Assembly: GCF_030936135.1 (NCBI RefSeq)
Contig: NC_082610.1
Span: forward strand, 17,866,428 to 17,930,427
DNA: 64,000 bases
Source of the DNA: Gavia stellata
Lineage: Eukaryota; Chordata; Aves; Gaviiformes; Gaviidae
Direction: 5' to 3'
Part shown: positions 43,501 to 51,662 of the stretch, piece by piece
Numbering within the stretch: position 1 is the stretch's first letter
Layout: every line of letters begins with the position of its first letter
Translations under genes and position numbers: made by a program
Notes under the pieces: model-generated
What the model was told of the DNA's origin: nothing
The model's database searches: none
What the model saw: the letters and a program-made list of their open reading frames with translations, nothing else

Positions 43501-46500
43501 CATCACAAGAAAAAAAAAGTGGAAAATACTTATTTTACACCACATTTTCATAACACGAAACTCCTGCAATGGCACAGTGCCTGCAATGGCAAGACTTTTT
43601 TTTTCTTTAGCATAGCAGCCTTCCATTACTAGTATAAGAGAAAAGGGAGTAAAACATAATTCTTAATTTCTTTTTTTTCCTACAGAAAGAGATCTTCCAG
43701 TTGGCCTAGATCAAAAAATCATAACATGGGAGCTGGTGCAAAAAGAAAATTATCTTGTAAACCTTGAACAAGAAAGGAAAGAAAGCAATGACGAAAGGCT
43801 GAAGGCCACATCTAATAAGTATGTTATTTTGACCTACAATAGGTGTACCTCGCAAGCCTTCAGCTTTGAATGAGATAAACATTCAGGTGCTTGTAAAGCT
43901 TATATGAAGAGTTCAATTAGAACACAGTTAGGAAATACACAGTCCCTGAAAAATGTGAGCAGCTGGCATCACTACAATATTAGCAGAGTTTTTGGTGCTC
44001 TTGAAGTATGTACAATTACAGGCCTGTAAGCTCCAGCCAAATCTGCAGTCAAGCTCAATGAAAATCATATTCATCAAGAAATGGGGGAAGACTAGTTCCT
44101 TTGCTATACTGCAATGCATGTACTTCCATCCCCTGCAGGAATACAACATAGACTTTTGAATGGCGTAGGCTTTGGATGGAAGTTTAAGATACCTTGAATT
44201 ACCCCCAGCCCACAGATGCAGAAGAACAACTATTTACAGCTTTATGGCATGAGACTACAGTTTTCCACAAGAAATTAGTGATGTTGGCTCTAAAATTGTA
44301 TTTAATTAACTGAATCTCCATTTAAATACTTCTCTAAAATATCTCCCCATTCGGAATATCACTTAAACCGGTTTAGCATTCTAAAGAAAGTGCTAAATTA
44401 TTATTCAGACGTTTACTTTGAATGAGTAAATGTTTACTTTGTGTCTTTAAGTGAGACATAAAGTATTTAGATGTTGCTGTTTTCCCTGCATGTAAGTCAA
44501 TACTGAAAGCCAGACAGCAAAGCCTTCTTTAAAGAAGCTTTTTAACACCTGTTTCAGCTGTTTCCTCTTCTGATAAAACTGACTTCAAAGAGAGGCATAA
44601 TGGGTGTGAAAGTTACTACAATAAGGAAGTTCCACGGAAATGTTCATGTGGTCTCTGTTTTCTTTCTGTGCTGTCTCTCAAAACAAACCTGCATCTGTCT
44701 AACTCCTAGAATAGCTGGAGCCCAGAACAGCGCACTTGGGCACATTCTTGGAAAATACTCTTCTCCCTCTAATCTACATAGACTCTTAATTCATAATAAT
44801 TTAGAATTATTATGTTGGTTTAAAGTCTATTCTCATAAGCAGGTCACTGACAAACCCTAGGAACGAGAGCTCAGCTGCTAAGATGAAGCAATAAATATGT
44901 GTAGAATTGCTTCCAAACAAAGGGCACAATTATGTTCTTTCTAGATTTAAAGGTAGAAAGCTTTAAAGATGCTATTTGTAGATTAATTGACTGCTTGGAG
45001 GGGAAAAGTCAGAATCAGTCTGGCTTCACGGTATCTCAGGTATAGCAGAGCCACAGAGAGACTGGAAGAGGTTCAGATGAACACCACTAAACCCATGGCT
45101 TTTTATCTTTGCTTTTAGGTGGTAGCAGCACATATTTGAAATCTTATGAAACCCTCAGAAAGTAATTCTTTGAACTTGAACCAATCCCAAATTGCATTAG
45201 ACCCATCCAGCAGCAGCTTTTCCACATAGACCTGAATGGAACGCAACCTGTTAGGGGGAAACTCTGAAGTGGTAGTTAGGAAAAAGCAGAGAGGGATTGG
45301 AGAAGCCTATAGGGAATCAGATGCTAAGAATAAGGAAATGATGGGGGAAGAGGTGAAGGATGAAGAAAGCATGCGGACAATACGACGATTTGGAGGCACT
45401 ATATGGAAGTTCTCTACACAGTCCCTTTAGTCTGCATGGAAAAAGGGATTTGAATGTCAAACCAGTTTCCAAAATTGAAACCTCATATAAATTTTAAGTG
45501 GCTCACCTCCCCCATGTTGATGGAAGAAATACTGTGGCCTCAGTTCTCACACCAGGATCAGTTTACATTTGGTACAGGTGGGACATTAGTGGCTGGAGAG
45601 ACAGAGCTGGACCTCAGTCTCCTTCCTGCTGTCCCCAACAGCAGCTGGGGCTAAGTGGCCCTCGCCAGAAGCTAAACGGCTGCTGTGATCTGTGTGAGTT
45701 TATAATGAGTCCCTGGGCAACAAGTGCATGAGAGCTTCCCAACAATGCTGCTCTCTTCAATAAATACTTGGGGGAACACCTCAAAACGACGAAACTTTTA
45801 AGGGGCTCTGGGATGTCTCAGCAGCACAGAAGCGAGGGGCCATGGCTCTAGTAAGTTACATGGGTTTTGTGTTTTAGGATTTCTTCTGAGGCCTCTCCTT
45901 TTTGCTCAGTGTGTCTGCTTTGTTTCCACAGGGTGGATAATTTGTCTAAATATTTTAGTGGATTAAAAGAACAAGAAAAGCGGTTTAAAGTTATGGAAGC
46001 CCAGGTAAGTAATATTTTTATAGGCATTTATGTCAGCTTTAGGATTTCACCATGTTTCTCTCATTTAATGGTGGTTTGGCAGACCCTGTTTAGGGATAAA
46101 GGGAAGGAGAAATGGATCTGTATTATGATTTCACTTTCCTTATTGTTTTCTTTCTGGTGATATACATACATAAAGAAACATTTCTGACGTCCGGTAGAAA
46201 GCAGAAAGGGGAATACTGCATTTCTTGCTTTCTTTGCTAGTCTACTTGAAAAGTGTTTGTTTCCTTCATGCTTCTGGAAGGAAACACTTCATCTTCCCCT
46301 TTCCATTCATTTCCTTCACCCAACCTTTTCTTTCTTTAAAACTGACAACTTTGAAAATACCCGTATTCTGTCTGATCTGACCCAGACTAATATTCTTGGA
46401 CATCAGTTTTTCTAATTTTCTTAGATACATACAAATGTGAAGCGTAAATAATAGAAAGAAACCCTACCTTGGGCTTTTGATGACAAACCCTTGAAATATA

Positions 46501-47084
46501 AACAAACATTTTTTTTAAACAGTCTGAAAATGCTCAGCGTTACCATGTGCTACATAGCACAATTGTTATTGTTTTCTTTGTCCCTAGAACTCTCCAGCAT
46601 AACTTTGGCCTCACTGAAAGTTCCTTATCTTAATACTTCCATTGCAGTTTCCCTCCCCTTTCTTATCCATTTTATAGCTTCCTGAAAAAAGTCATGCTAT
46701 TCAATGAACAATGTTGACACCAAGTACAGGTCCAACAGGAACACACAAGAAATGCTTTAATAAGTTTGTGCCAGCTTGAGATAATGCAATATACTAACAA
46801 AAAAGGGAAGGTATTTAATACAAATCTTCCTCCAAGACAGTTCAACTATTTCTTAAAAAAAAAAAAAGTGGTATATCTGATGCTGCTTCTGTCTGCTGCC
46901 TAGATTATTTTTCCTGCAAATTTAAGAATGGATAAAGTACTACAAAAATCAGCTGATGTAGAAATTAATACCTATTTTGTAGATTTGCTACTGTACAGCT
47001 GTTATCTCCTCAATGGCAGAGGTTTTAACCAAAACCAACCTCTTGTGCAACCAACCAGCTCCAAACTATACATGTAAGTATTGA
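8421..47084 (+). CDS. TRPM5: TRPM5 channel, complete coding region in 23 exons
   Basis: Transient receptor potential cation channel subfamily M member 5: a tetrameric plasma-membrane channel opened by intracellular Ca2+, passing Na+ and K+ but little Ca2+; in vertebrates it acts downstream of PLCB2 and IP3 receptors in taste and other chemosensory cells. Joining 23 exons gives 1142 residues (human about 1165), with all intron phases matching. Residues 1 to about 690 are the cytosolic TRPM homology region; S1 about 728-752; S2 ends in EEIRQ (778-782); NKCD (805-808) opens S3; S4 about 831-850; S5 about 869-891; pore [10 protein letters not shown] (915-924); pore-loop sequon NCT (932-934); S6 about 955-980; TRP helix about 993-1007; C-terminal coiled coil about 1086-1125. 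The E/Q and N/D pairs of the S2-S3 Ca2+ site are present. Identity to mammalian TRPM5 is high through S1-S6. No frameshift or internal stop was found. Introns hold no other gene I recognise. Confidence 0.96.
9510..9690 (+). CDS. TRPM5: TRPM5 coding exon 2
   Basis: Residues 40-99 plus one base. Contains [12 protein letters not shown] and KAAQSTG, hallmarks of the first TRPM homology region. The acceptor follows a T/G-rich tract ending TTGAAG; donor GTTAGT; ends in phase 1 within Gly100. Confidence 0.93.
11245..11411 (+). CDS. TRPM5: TRPM5 coding exon 3
   Basis: Residues 100-155. Reads [12 protein letters not shown] then [16 protein letters not shown], closely matching human TRPM5. Acceptor ATAATTTCAG, donor GTATTT, ends in phase 0. 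The next intron runs 3.4 kb, and an open frame in it at 11537-11806 does not join this gene. Confidence 0.95.
14772..14952 (+). CDS. TRPM5: TRPM5 coding exon 4
   Basis: Residues 156-215 plus one base. Contains [13 protein letters not shown] and [12 protein letters not shown], the matched TRPM homology-region motifs. Acceptor TCTCTCTAG, donor GTAAGT, phase 1. Confidence 0.95.
17389..17453 (+). CDS. TRPM5: TRPM5 coding exon 5
   Basis: Residues 216-237. Short 65-bp exon reading [17 protein letters not shown] and then PGTLE, almost identical to mammalian TRPM5. Acceptor TGTTTCACAG, donor GTAAGA, ends in phase 0. Confidence 0.95.
18436..18456. repeat. G run followed by GT repeat (TRPM5 intron 5)
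   Basis: A run of about a dozen G followed by TGTGTGTG within intron 5. Simple repeat with no further structure seen. Confidence 0.7.
19304..19495 (+). CDS. TRPM5: TRPM5 coding exon 6
   Basis: Residues 238-301. Contains [19 protein letters not shown] and EKQFKEKFP; the WxILxGSGG motif is typical of the TRPM N-terminal fold. Acceptor AAACTACAG, donor GTGAGA after codon ACA, phase 0. Confidence 0.95.
20655..20703. repeat. perfect 23-bp inverted repeat with 3-nt loop
   Basis: Arms at 20655-20677 and 20681-20703 are exact reverse complements with loop AAC, in intron 6 of TRPM5, 124 bp before exon 7. The left arm begins TGAGGTTTGGCAAG. A folded transcript would form a continuous 23-bp stem. The loop is shorter than in typical microRNA precursors. 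Confidence 0.95.
20827..20929 (+). CDS. TRPM5: TRPM5 coding exon 7
   Basis: Residues 302-335 plus one base. Reads [20 protein letters not shown] then [13 protein letters not shown], matching human. Acceptor CAATAG, donor GTAAGA, phase 1. Confidence 0.95.
21446..21472. repeat. 27-nt pure G run (TRPM5 intron 7)
   Basis: Uninterrupted G run in intron 7. Such a tract can form G-quadruplexes and is hard to sequence accurately, so its length is uncertain. Confidence 0.95.
21683..21801 (+). CDS. TRPM5: TRPM5 coding exon 8
   Basis: Residues 336-375. Reads [20 protein letters not shown] and ends [13 protein letters not shown]. Acceptor TTTTTGCCAG, donor GTACCA, phase 0. Confidence 0.95.
22447..22797 (+). 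CDS. TRPM5: TRPM5 coding exon 9
   Basis: Residues 376-492, the longest coding exon (351 bp). Contains [39 protein letters not shown] and [18 protein letters not shown]. The donor GTGAGT after the lysine-rich GGKKKS is preferred over read-through, which reaches a stop at 22837-22839. The basic tail differs in length from the mammalian GDRRRAEK segment, a variable loop. Confidence 0.94.
23405..23602 (+). mobile_element. CR1 LINE 3' end with expanded GT-only tract
   Basis: The segment at 23537-23602 (GGTTGGACTTGATGATCTTA, then TCTTTTCCAACCC and two ATTCTGTGA-like units) is the classic 3' end of avian CR1 retroposons. The GATGGGCATGGTG at about 23417 is also CR1-like. Between them lies about 110 bp made almost only of G and T, an apparent expansion inside the CR1 3' UTR. 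No reverse-transcriptase part is present, as usual for 5'-truncated CR1. It lies in TRPM5 intron 9 in the sense direction. Confidence 0.85.
25055..25121. repeat. palindromic MITE-like element
   Basis: Nested inverted repeat in TRPM5 intron 9: outer arms TGAAACCCTG / CACGGTTTCA (one mismatch) and inner arms AAGTCAATG (25075-25083) / CATTGACTT (25094-25102) around a 10-nt loop. The AAGTCAATG...CATTGACTTCAATGG pattern resembles an old palindromic repeat that I believe recurs in bird and reptile genomes; the family name is not certain. Confidence 0.55.
25330..25461 (+). CDS. TRPM5: TRPM5 coding exon 10
   Basis: Residues 493-536. Contains [20 protein letters not shown] and ends NYFWAM. The first dozen residues are a variable linker. 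Acceptor TATTTCAG, donor GTAAGC, phase 0. Confidence 0.94.
26631..26754 (+). CDS. TRPM5: TRPM5 coding exon 11
   Basis: Residues 537-577 plus one base. Reads [20 protein letters not shown] then [10 protein letters not shown], nearly the same as mammalian TRPM5. Acceptor TTCTACAG, donor GTAAGT, phase 1. Confidence 0.95.
28494..28526. repeat. 33-nt T run (TRPM5 intron 11)
   Basis: Pure T tract in intron 11. It could be the poly(A) tail of a - strand retrocopy, but the flanking sequence shows no recognisable element or target-site duplication. Confidence 0.95.
28837..28982 (+). CDS. TRPM5: TRPM5 coding exon 12
   Basis: Residues 578-626. Contains [19 protein letters not shown] and [20 protein letters not shown], strongly conserved pre-S1 sequence. 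Acceptor TTTGGCAG, donor GTAAGT, phase 0. Confidence 0.95.
29754..29866 (+). CDS. TRPM5: TRPM5 coding exon 13
   Basis: Residues 627-663 plus two bases. Reads [20 protein letters not shown] and ends in IYTNLIAF, the pre-S1 helix region. Acceptor GACTTTCAG, donor GTACAA, phase 2. Confidence 0.94.
30263..30410. repeat. 23-bp minisatellite (TRPM5 intron 13)
   Basis: Four identical head-to-tail copies of a 23-bp unit beginning CCATCACAAAGCAGTATT at 30319-30341, 30342-30364, 30365-30387 and 30388-30410. A fifth copy with one change lies at about 30263-30285, separated by 33 bp of related but different sequence. Identical units point to recent expansion. Confidence 0.95.
31418..31513 (+). CDS. TRPM5: TRPM5 coding exon 14
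   Basis: Residues 664-695 plus two bases. An acidic linker with [11 protein letters not shown], matching the human LQDLDSLDTEK segment. Acceptor TTCCTTACAG, donor GTAAGT, phase 2. Confidence 0.92.
33898..34156 (+). CDS. TRPM5: TRPM5 coding exon 15 (S1 and S2)
   Basis: Residues 696-782. [20 protein letters not shown] leads into hydrophobic S1, then the proline-rich S1-S2 loop, then S2 ending VLEEIRQ. The E and Q of EEIRQ are part of the Ca2+ site formed by S2 and S3 in this family. Acceptor TGTTTTGCAG, donor GTCAGT, phase 0. Confidence 0.96.
35461..35579 (+). CDS. TRPM5: TRPM5 coding exon 16 (S3)
   Basis: Residues 783-821 plus two bases. Reads [20 protein letters not shown] then NWNKCDM and hydrophobic S3 ending IGVTC. 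The N and D of NKCD complete the transmembrane Ca2+ site. Acceptor TCTTTTTCAG, donor GTATAT, phase 2. Confidence 0.96.
36100..36232 (+). CDS. TRPM5: TRPM5 coding exon 17 (S4 and S4-S5 linker)
   Basis: Residues 822-866. Reads [20 protein letters not shown], then [18 protein letters not shown] and ends VERM. An NST sequon in the short S3-S4 loop is absent from the human sequence as I recall it. Acceptor GTTCTGCAG, donor GTAAGT, phase 0. Confidence 0.96.
38658..38832 (+). CDS. TRPM5: TRPM5 coding exon 18 (S5 and pore)
   Basis: Residues 867-924 plus one base. S5 reads [20 protein letters not shown]; the pore helix and filter follow as [14 protein letters not shown], identical to the mammalian filter. 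The donor is GTGAGG after one base of Ile925; read-through gives unrelated sequence. The acceptor follows a long CT-rich tract. Confidence 0.96.
39880..40410 (+). mobile_element. old CR1 LINE fragment (TRPM5 intron 18)
   Basis: Degenerate CR1-type LINE. ATAAATAACTGGTTAAAAGA, a GTTTAACATCTTTATGAA block, CAAAATCTGCTGACGAAACT and TTTAGTGTAGATAGATATAA correspond in order to the end of the reverse-transcriptase region. GAGACAGGATACAGGGCTAG and the following CTGATGCAGT...CATTCTTAC correspond to the ancient amniote CR1 3' end. Every frame is broken. It lies in the sense direction in intron 18. It is clearly older than the copy at 23.4 kb. Confidence 0.75.
41313..41481 (+). CDS. TRPM5: TRPM5 coding exon 19 (outer pore and S6)
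   Basis: Residues 925-980 plus two bases. The outer pore has RNCT (sequon at 932) and SPSC, giving the two pore-loop cysteines (933, 948), followed by S6 with [20 protein letters not shown] and ending LLIAMF. Acceptor TTTCTTTGCAG, donor GTAAGA, phase 2. Confidence 0.96.
42142..42320 (+). CDS. TRPM5: TRPM5 coding exon 20 (TRP helix)
   Basis: Residues 981-1040 plus one base. Reads [20 protein letters not shown] then [16 protein letters not shown], the TRP domain, and a basic stretch [14 protein letters not shown]. Acceptor CCAACTACAG, donor GTGAGT, phase 1. Confidence 0.96.
43686..43818 (+). CDS. TRPM5: TRPM5 coding exon 21
   Basis: Residues 1041-1084 plus two bases. Reads [20 protein letters not shown], then a charged segment [16 protein letters not shown]. 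Acceptor TTCCTACAG, donor GTATGT, phase 2. Confidence 0.94.
45932..46004 (+). CDS. TRPM5: TRPM5 coding exon 22 (coiled coil)
   Basis: Residues 1085-1109, reading [20 protein letters not shown] and VMEAQ, the C-terminal coiled coil that assembles the tetramer. Acceptor TGTTTCCACAG, donor GTAAGT, phase 0. If the donor were skipped the frame would run 51 more codons to a stop at 46158-46160. Confidence 0.94.
46983..47084 (+). CDS. TRPM5: TRPM5 coding exon 23 (C-terminus and stop)
   Basis: Residues 1110-1142 and a TGA stop. [17 protein letters not shown] aligns with human INYCSVLVSSVADVLAQ, which identifies this as the last exon. Acceptor CTATTTTGTAG, phase 0. The tail is about 20 residues shorter than in human, and a GTAAGT lies just before the stop (47075-47080). 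Confidence 0.9.
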   Translation: MCYCTAVISSMAEVLTKTNLLCNQPAPNYTCKY

Positions 47085-48160
47085 AAACAATCATGGAAAA
47101 GCTAATTAATACAGCTGAACAATTTAGTTTAAAAAATGCAAGAGAAAAAAAAAGAGATTGGAAAAGAACCACATCAGGAGGTGCAAAGGAGTACACCTAG
47201 AGGTAATGGGAATACAAACAAGGAACAGAATAGTCATACTTCAGAATGAAAAAACGACCTTTTGCAAAGTATATTTAAAAGGTTTGTGGAAAGGACTATT
47301 GCTTAGTGTGAGTTAGAATGATCTCACCCAAATTTAAGTATGTAAATAAGTATCTATTTGCCACAGGGTTTCTTGAGAGGATTGTGTCTTGGGGGTTTCT
47401 TGAGTCAATGAGATAGTACTACCAAAGTATTATCAAAACATTTAATATGGATAACAATACTCATCAAAAAAAAAAAAAGGACCAAGCCTCCTACTTTGCT
47501 TTAATCAACACAGCTCATTTGCCTTCCGAGCTGCAACTATGTCTGTCAGTTAAAACTCTTTTCCTGTGTCCCAGTTTGAAACATTGGAGACAAGACTATT
47601 TCTCAGCCACCACAGGATATCCAACAGTAGATTTTGGATCATCTTCTTAATGATCTATTTCAATATCTACCTATTACTATCTGTTACACAAAGAGCTCTC
47701 CAAAACCCATAAACTGAACGTATATATACTATATGGGAAAAAGAAGTAGCTGGAAACTCAGCAAAATCGTGACATGACCAGACCTCAGATCACTGACTCA
47801 AACTAACCTCAAACTTAGTTCTGTTAGAAGCTTAAAACACACATATATAAATTGCTTCATTATCAACATTCCAGTAAGAAAAACCATCCTGTAGCATGTT
47901 CCCCTGACATTTTAATACCATAACTGCATAAAAATCAGAAACTTAAATGGCTGAAAAATAAAGAAGAAACCTGGTTTTATAATTTACTGAGCAAATGCAA
48001 AGTAATAGAATCTACAGTATCTTTTTACTGTGGATTATTTTCAACATTTTAAAGTTTCTTAAGTAATTACTATTATTTATTTGTTACTACTATTATGTGC
48101 CCCTTGTCCTAAGACTTTTAAATAAACACATAGCTTTTACAATCCTACTAGGTGTGAGGA
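47085..48160 (+). other. TRPM5: probable TRPM5 3' UTR
   Basis: Non-coding, AT-rich sequence after the stop. AATAAA occurs at 47957-47962 and 48121-48126. The second is followed about 25 bases later by a GT-rich stretch (GGTGTGAGGAGTG), the better match to a cleavage site, so the 3' UTR is probably about 1.05 kb. A third AATAAA is at 48300-48305. Confidence 0.45.
48121..48126 (+). terminator. TRPM5: candidate TRPM5 poly(A) signal
   Basis: AATAAA about 1.04 kb after the stop codon with a GT-rich downstream element near 48151-48163. An earlier hexamer at 47957 is the alternative. Confidence 0.4.
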
Positions 48161-50670
48161 GTGCCAACCCAGAAGCACCTTTAACAGAAAGAAGAGAAGA
48201 GCATGCAGATCAGTCCGTGACTGACATCACATACATTGATAATTAAATTTTACTCTCATTTTTCAGATTAAACCTTTTGTCCTGCTGAACTAGTGTAGAA
48301 ATAAAATCCTAATCTCGCGAAGGCCTAAGGCCCAACTCTCAAAGCCTTTATGCCAAGCACTGTCAAGGTTTGACACTACTGAGGATTTCTTGGTCTTCCT
48401 CCTTCAGTTTCTTGGGCTTTCTTCCCTCTGACTCCTGTATCGCTTGGTCCTTTCTCCAAAACCCCATTCCACAAATCGCACTAAAAACTTTCTCCTCCAG
48501 GATGACTCTACCATCTTATTTTCTAAATACAATCTGCCTTCTGTTCTCCAAGTACCATACCCGCAATCCATCGTCATCATTGCCGATTTCCACATTTCTC
48601 TGTTCAAGAGAGTCTCCTTTTGGAAGAGTGATCATTTACGCACTGAAAAACAAGCCACTTCCTTGGCCAAGAAAGCAAGCTCGTATTTCTGAGTTGCTCA
48701 GAAAGGAAATCAGGAAATAGTTTCCACAGGAAAGGGCTTGGGATACTGAGCTATTACAATCCATACAGATCCTGGGGTTCTTACAACCCTCAAACGCTTG
48801 CACTCACCGCTTTCTCTGCCCACGCTGGCTTCTGTGAGGCATTCCTTACTGAGGGCTCCTCGCTCATCCCCAGAAACTGGAATCTCATCCCGCGGTCCTC
48901 AAGCATGCAGTGGCTTGCAGTCCCTTTCCAAACACAAAGCAGGTGATACTCTGCAGTCAGACCCCCCAGCCTCCACTGCTCGCTTTGCTGTTCCAGCACC
49001 AGATCGCAGCTGCGGTCAGCTTGCTGCAGTTCAGAGAGACTTGGCCTTTACGTATCACACCAGATGGAACACCGCAGCTATGCCTAAGCAGTTTTCTGAT
49101 TTCATTTTACTTTTCTCTCTCAAAGGTCAGGGGAAAAAAAAAAAAACACTTAAGAGATTTTAAAGCAAGAATGTGTAGCAAGAGTTTTCCTACAAACTAG
49201 GAATTTGGACTGTTTGTTATTTTTTTCATTATTTAAACTGGCATGTAGATTTTTAACACACACAAGTTAGCTGGCTTTATCAGAATTTTGTCTGAAAAGA
49301 TACACCAATAAAATGAGTATTACTACTGTCCTTTAAAGGGAAATTTCTTTGGAATAACATAAACAGCATCAGAAGGGGGAAGTATTGGGTTGTGCTCCTT
49401 CTTACACTGGTAAGCTTCAACTGAATGTAATTTCCTCGTGCATATAACACTGCTTCTATGCAACATAAACATAGGTAGTACAAAAGCCTTCTGTTACCAG
49501 AGGCAGGAAAAAAAATAACCTCAGATCTGATAAAAATACCTTTCCGACATGAGTCTTTATTAACAGACGTTAATCTTGTTACGATGTCTTCATAAAGCAG
49601 GTGTCTGTCCAGTTTATTCAGCTGTGCCCCAGACTCAGCAACCCAATTAGCAGTGATGGAATTTTGGTACTGTCCTACCTGCTCCTCACCCTAGGCAAGC
49701 AGAAGTTATAAAACCAGGAGGTTTGTACCGAGCTACATTTTTTGTGAGGAAATAATGCAGATCATACAACTAGCATGCCCTGCTCTTGACAGCAGCTTCC
49801 ATTCTGAAAAGGCTACTATTTTAATTGTGATCAGCACATTAATTATCCACTGGAAACCAAAATCTATCCATTTGGAATTGTTGTTATGTCCCACTCCCAT
49901 GCGCTGGAACAACAGATGTTTTTAGCAATGACCTATTAATTAATGTGCATCAAACTGCATACTCAGGAGAAAATACATTCCGCTTTTAAAATTAAAAGGC
50001 AAATTTCAAAAGACGGAGCAATATCACTCATTTTACATTGTTTTTTGCTTCTGCTGCCAAATTGATGCATCTGTTCAGACACAAAGACGCGAACGATTTG
50101 GACTACCACTTAATTATTGATGAGATGCTGACACCCCTGACAGAGGAAGTAACCTCCTCACATATCCTTCAGAGTCTGAGCAAGCACAGTCTAGCAAGAA
50201 AGATCACAAATTCTAAAGAAGTAGTCTTTCACTACACCATCATAAATACTAACATTGGGGTCAGTTAATTTAGAATACTGGCAAAAAAAAATTTCAGTCC
50301 AAACTGACCTGAACTAATTTGAGTTTCAAATCCTAAAACCTTTCAAAGAATTTAGTCTTTCAACCTTATTTATAAAATTTATTAACATTCTGTGTGAAAA
50401 ACTACTCTATTTGACATTCATACAATGCGATTCATTGTATGAGGTGATTCATCCTACGAGGTGATTATCTCTATATTGTGAAATGACGGAAGATGTTAAA
50501 AATGTGAATTTTAGAATCTAAAATATAAGACTTGAGGGAGAAGTAACAAGAGAGTAAGCTTAGAGTAACATTCTAGAAGATTTGCAAGACAATTCTCAAA
50601 TCAAATAAACTGAGTATTTGTTCAAAGTCCTACAGCTGCATTATTCAGCGTGGTTCGAGATGATAAGAAA
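48161..50670. other. interval between converging TRPM5 and TSSC4
   Basis: No gene recognised. 48.37-48.70 kb is pyrimidine-rich on the + strand and gives short frames on both strands that match nothing I know. 48.8-49.1 kb is more GC-rich, with a 121-codon + strand frame of low-complexity composition. A small perfect hairpin (9-bp arms, 5-nt loop) lies at 50419-50441. Confidence 0.5.
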
Positions 50671-50688
50671 TCAAGCTACAACTGAAAG

Positions 50689-50694
50689 TTTATT
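50689..50694 (-). terminator. TSSC4: candidate distal TSSC4 poly(A) signal
   Basis: AATAAA on the - strand, followed by a T/G-rich stretch. Nearer alternatives on the same strand are at 51225-51230 and 51419-51424. Sequence alone does not decide which is used. Confidence 0.35.
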
Positions 50695-51662
50695 GTATCC
50701 CAAATAACAAAAGAGCATCCAGTTCTGGTATAAAGACCTCACTCCCACCAAACCCATGCACAGAATCAATGTGGGAGTAGCGCTGCCTGGAAAGGACACA
50801 GAAATGTGCAGGCCAGGAATCATCACATATCACACCAGTAAGACGAAAAGCTGCCGCGCAACGTAACAGTTGAAGCCACTGCCAATTTGGATCTACACTC
50901 AACATGGTGAGACTTTGCTGAAACCATCCTGAGCATGTCTTTACCAGGAGGTACCCAGAGTTGTACCTCTCCACAGAAATGTGTTTTTTAAAATCTTTAT
51001 CATGTAATGCTAAATAAGGTAAATATTAAGCCAGCCTTAAAAAACCATCGGTTTTGCCAGTCCCCACCTGGGCCCTCCAACGTCACGATTGGGCACTGTT
51101 ATGCTTTCACTCTCAATGAAAATGAGAAGGATGTATTAAAAAAAACCCAAAAAGGTAAAAAAAATAAAGGGTTTCCTCCCTGAAGACCTGGACCAGGAGA
51201 AAATCCCATCTAGTGGAAGACTGTTTTATTTTGTTTAAAAATCTCTACCTGATGAGCTCATCATCTCTGTTCCAGGAATCTACAAGATTTGGGAACAGCT
51301 CTAAATGTGGGGGTTAGTAGGAAGCCTTGCAGCCTTTTAGCTAACACATCTTTGGAGCTCAGGGCTACTTCAGCTCCAGAGCAAGCCCCAGGGAGCTGCT
51401 CGAGCAAACAAAGCACACTTTATTCTCTCCTGCTAGGGTGCAACTATCCTATGCACGCAGACTTCTCATGAGCAAAAAGTCTGGAGTGTATTTTAGGTAG
51501 CTTCTTTTCAAACAATATACAATGTTCTTGGTGGCTACAATGTAAACCGTTAGACAAAAAGCTATCACATGGTTTTCAGACCAGAAAAAAAAAGTCAGAG
51601 AAAAACCCAAACATATCCAAAGACAATATAAGTCGTCGGATGTCTCCAGTGTGCTCCATCCT
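50690..51662 (-). other. TSSC4: probable TSSC4 3' UTR
   Basis: Sequence between the TSSC4 stop and the furthest candidate poly(A) signal. It contains a 94-codon - strand frame (50690-50974) whose stop overlaps the distal AATAAA; it matches no protein I know and is most likely chance. Confidence 0.4.
51419..51424 (-). terminator. TSSC4: candidate proximal TSSC4 poly(A) signal
   Basis: AATAAA on the - strand 239 bp after the stop codon, followed directly by a GTGTGCTTTGTTTG stretch. It would give a short 3' UTR. Confidence 0.4.

Noticed and set aside
46208-46240. short frame [11 protein letters not shown] as the last TRPM5 exon
   Set aside because: The acceptor lacks a pyrimidine tract and the match is only YC; the exon at 46983 matches the human C-terminus over 17 residues with a proper splice site.
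46524-46631. in-phase frame after TTTAAACAG as the last TRPM5 exon
   Set aside because: No resemblance to the conserved C-terminal coiled-coil end, unlike 46983-47084.
48404-48607. 67-codon - strand frame rich in Trp and Arg
   Set aside because: Overlaps + strand frames in a pyrimidine-rich patch, matches nothing known, no splice sites.
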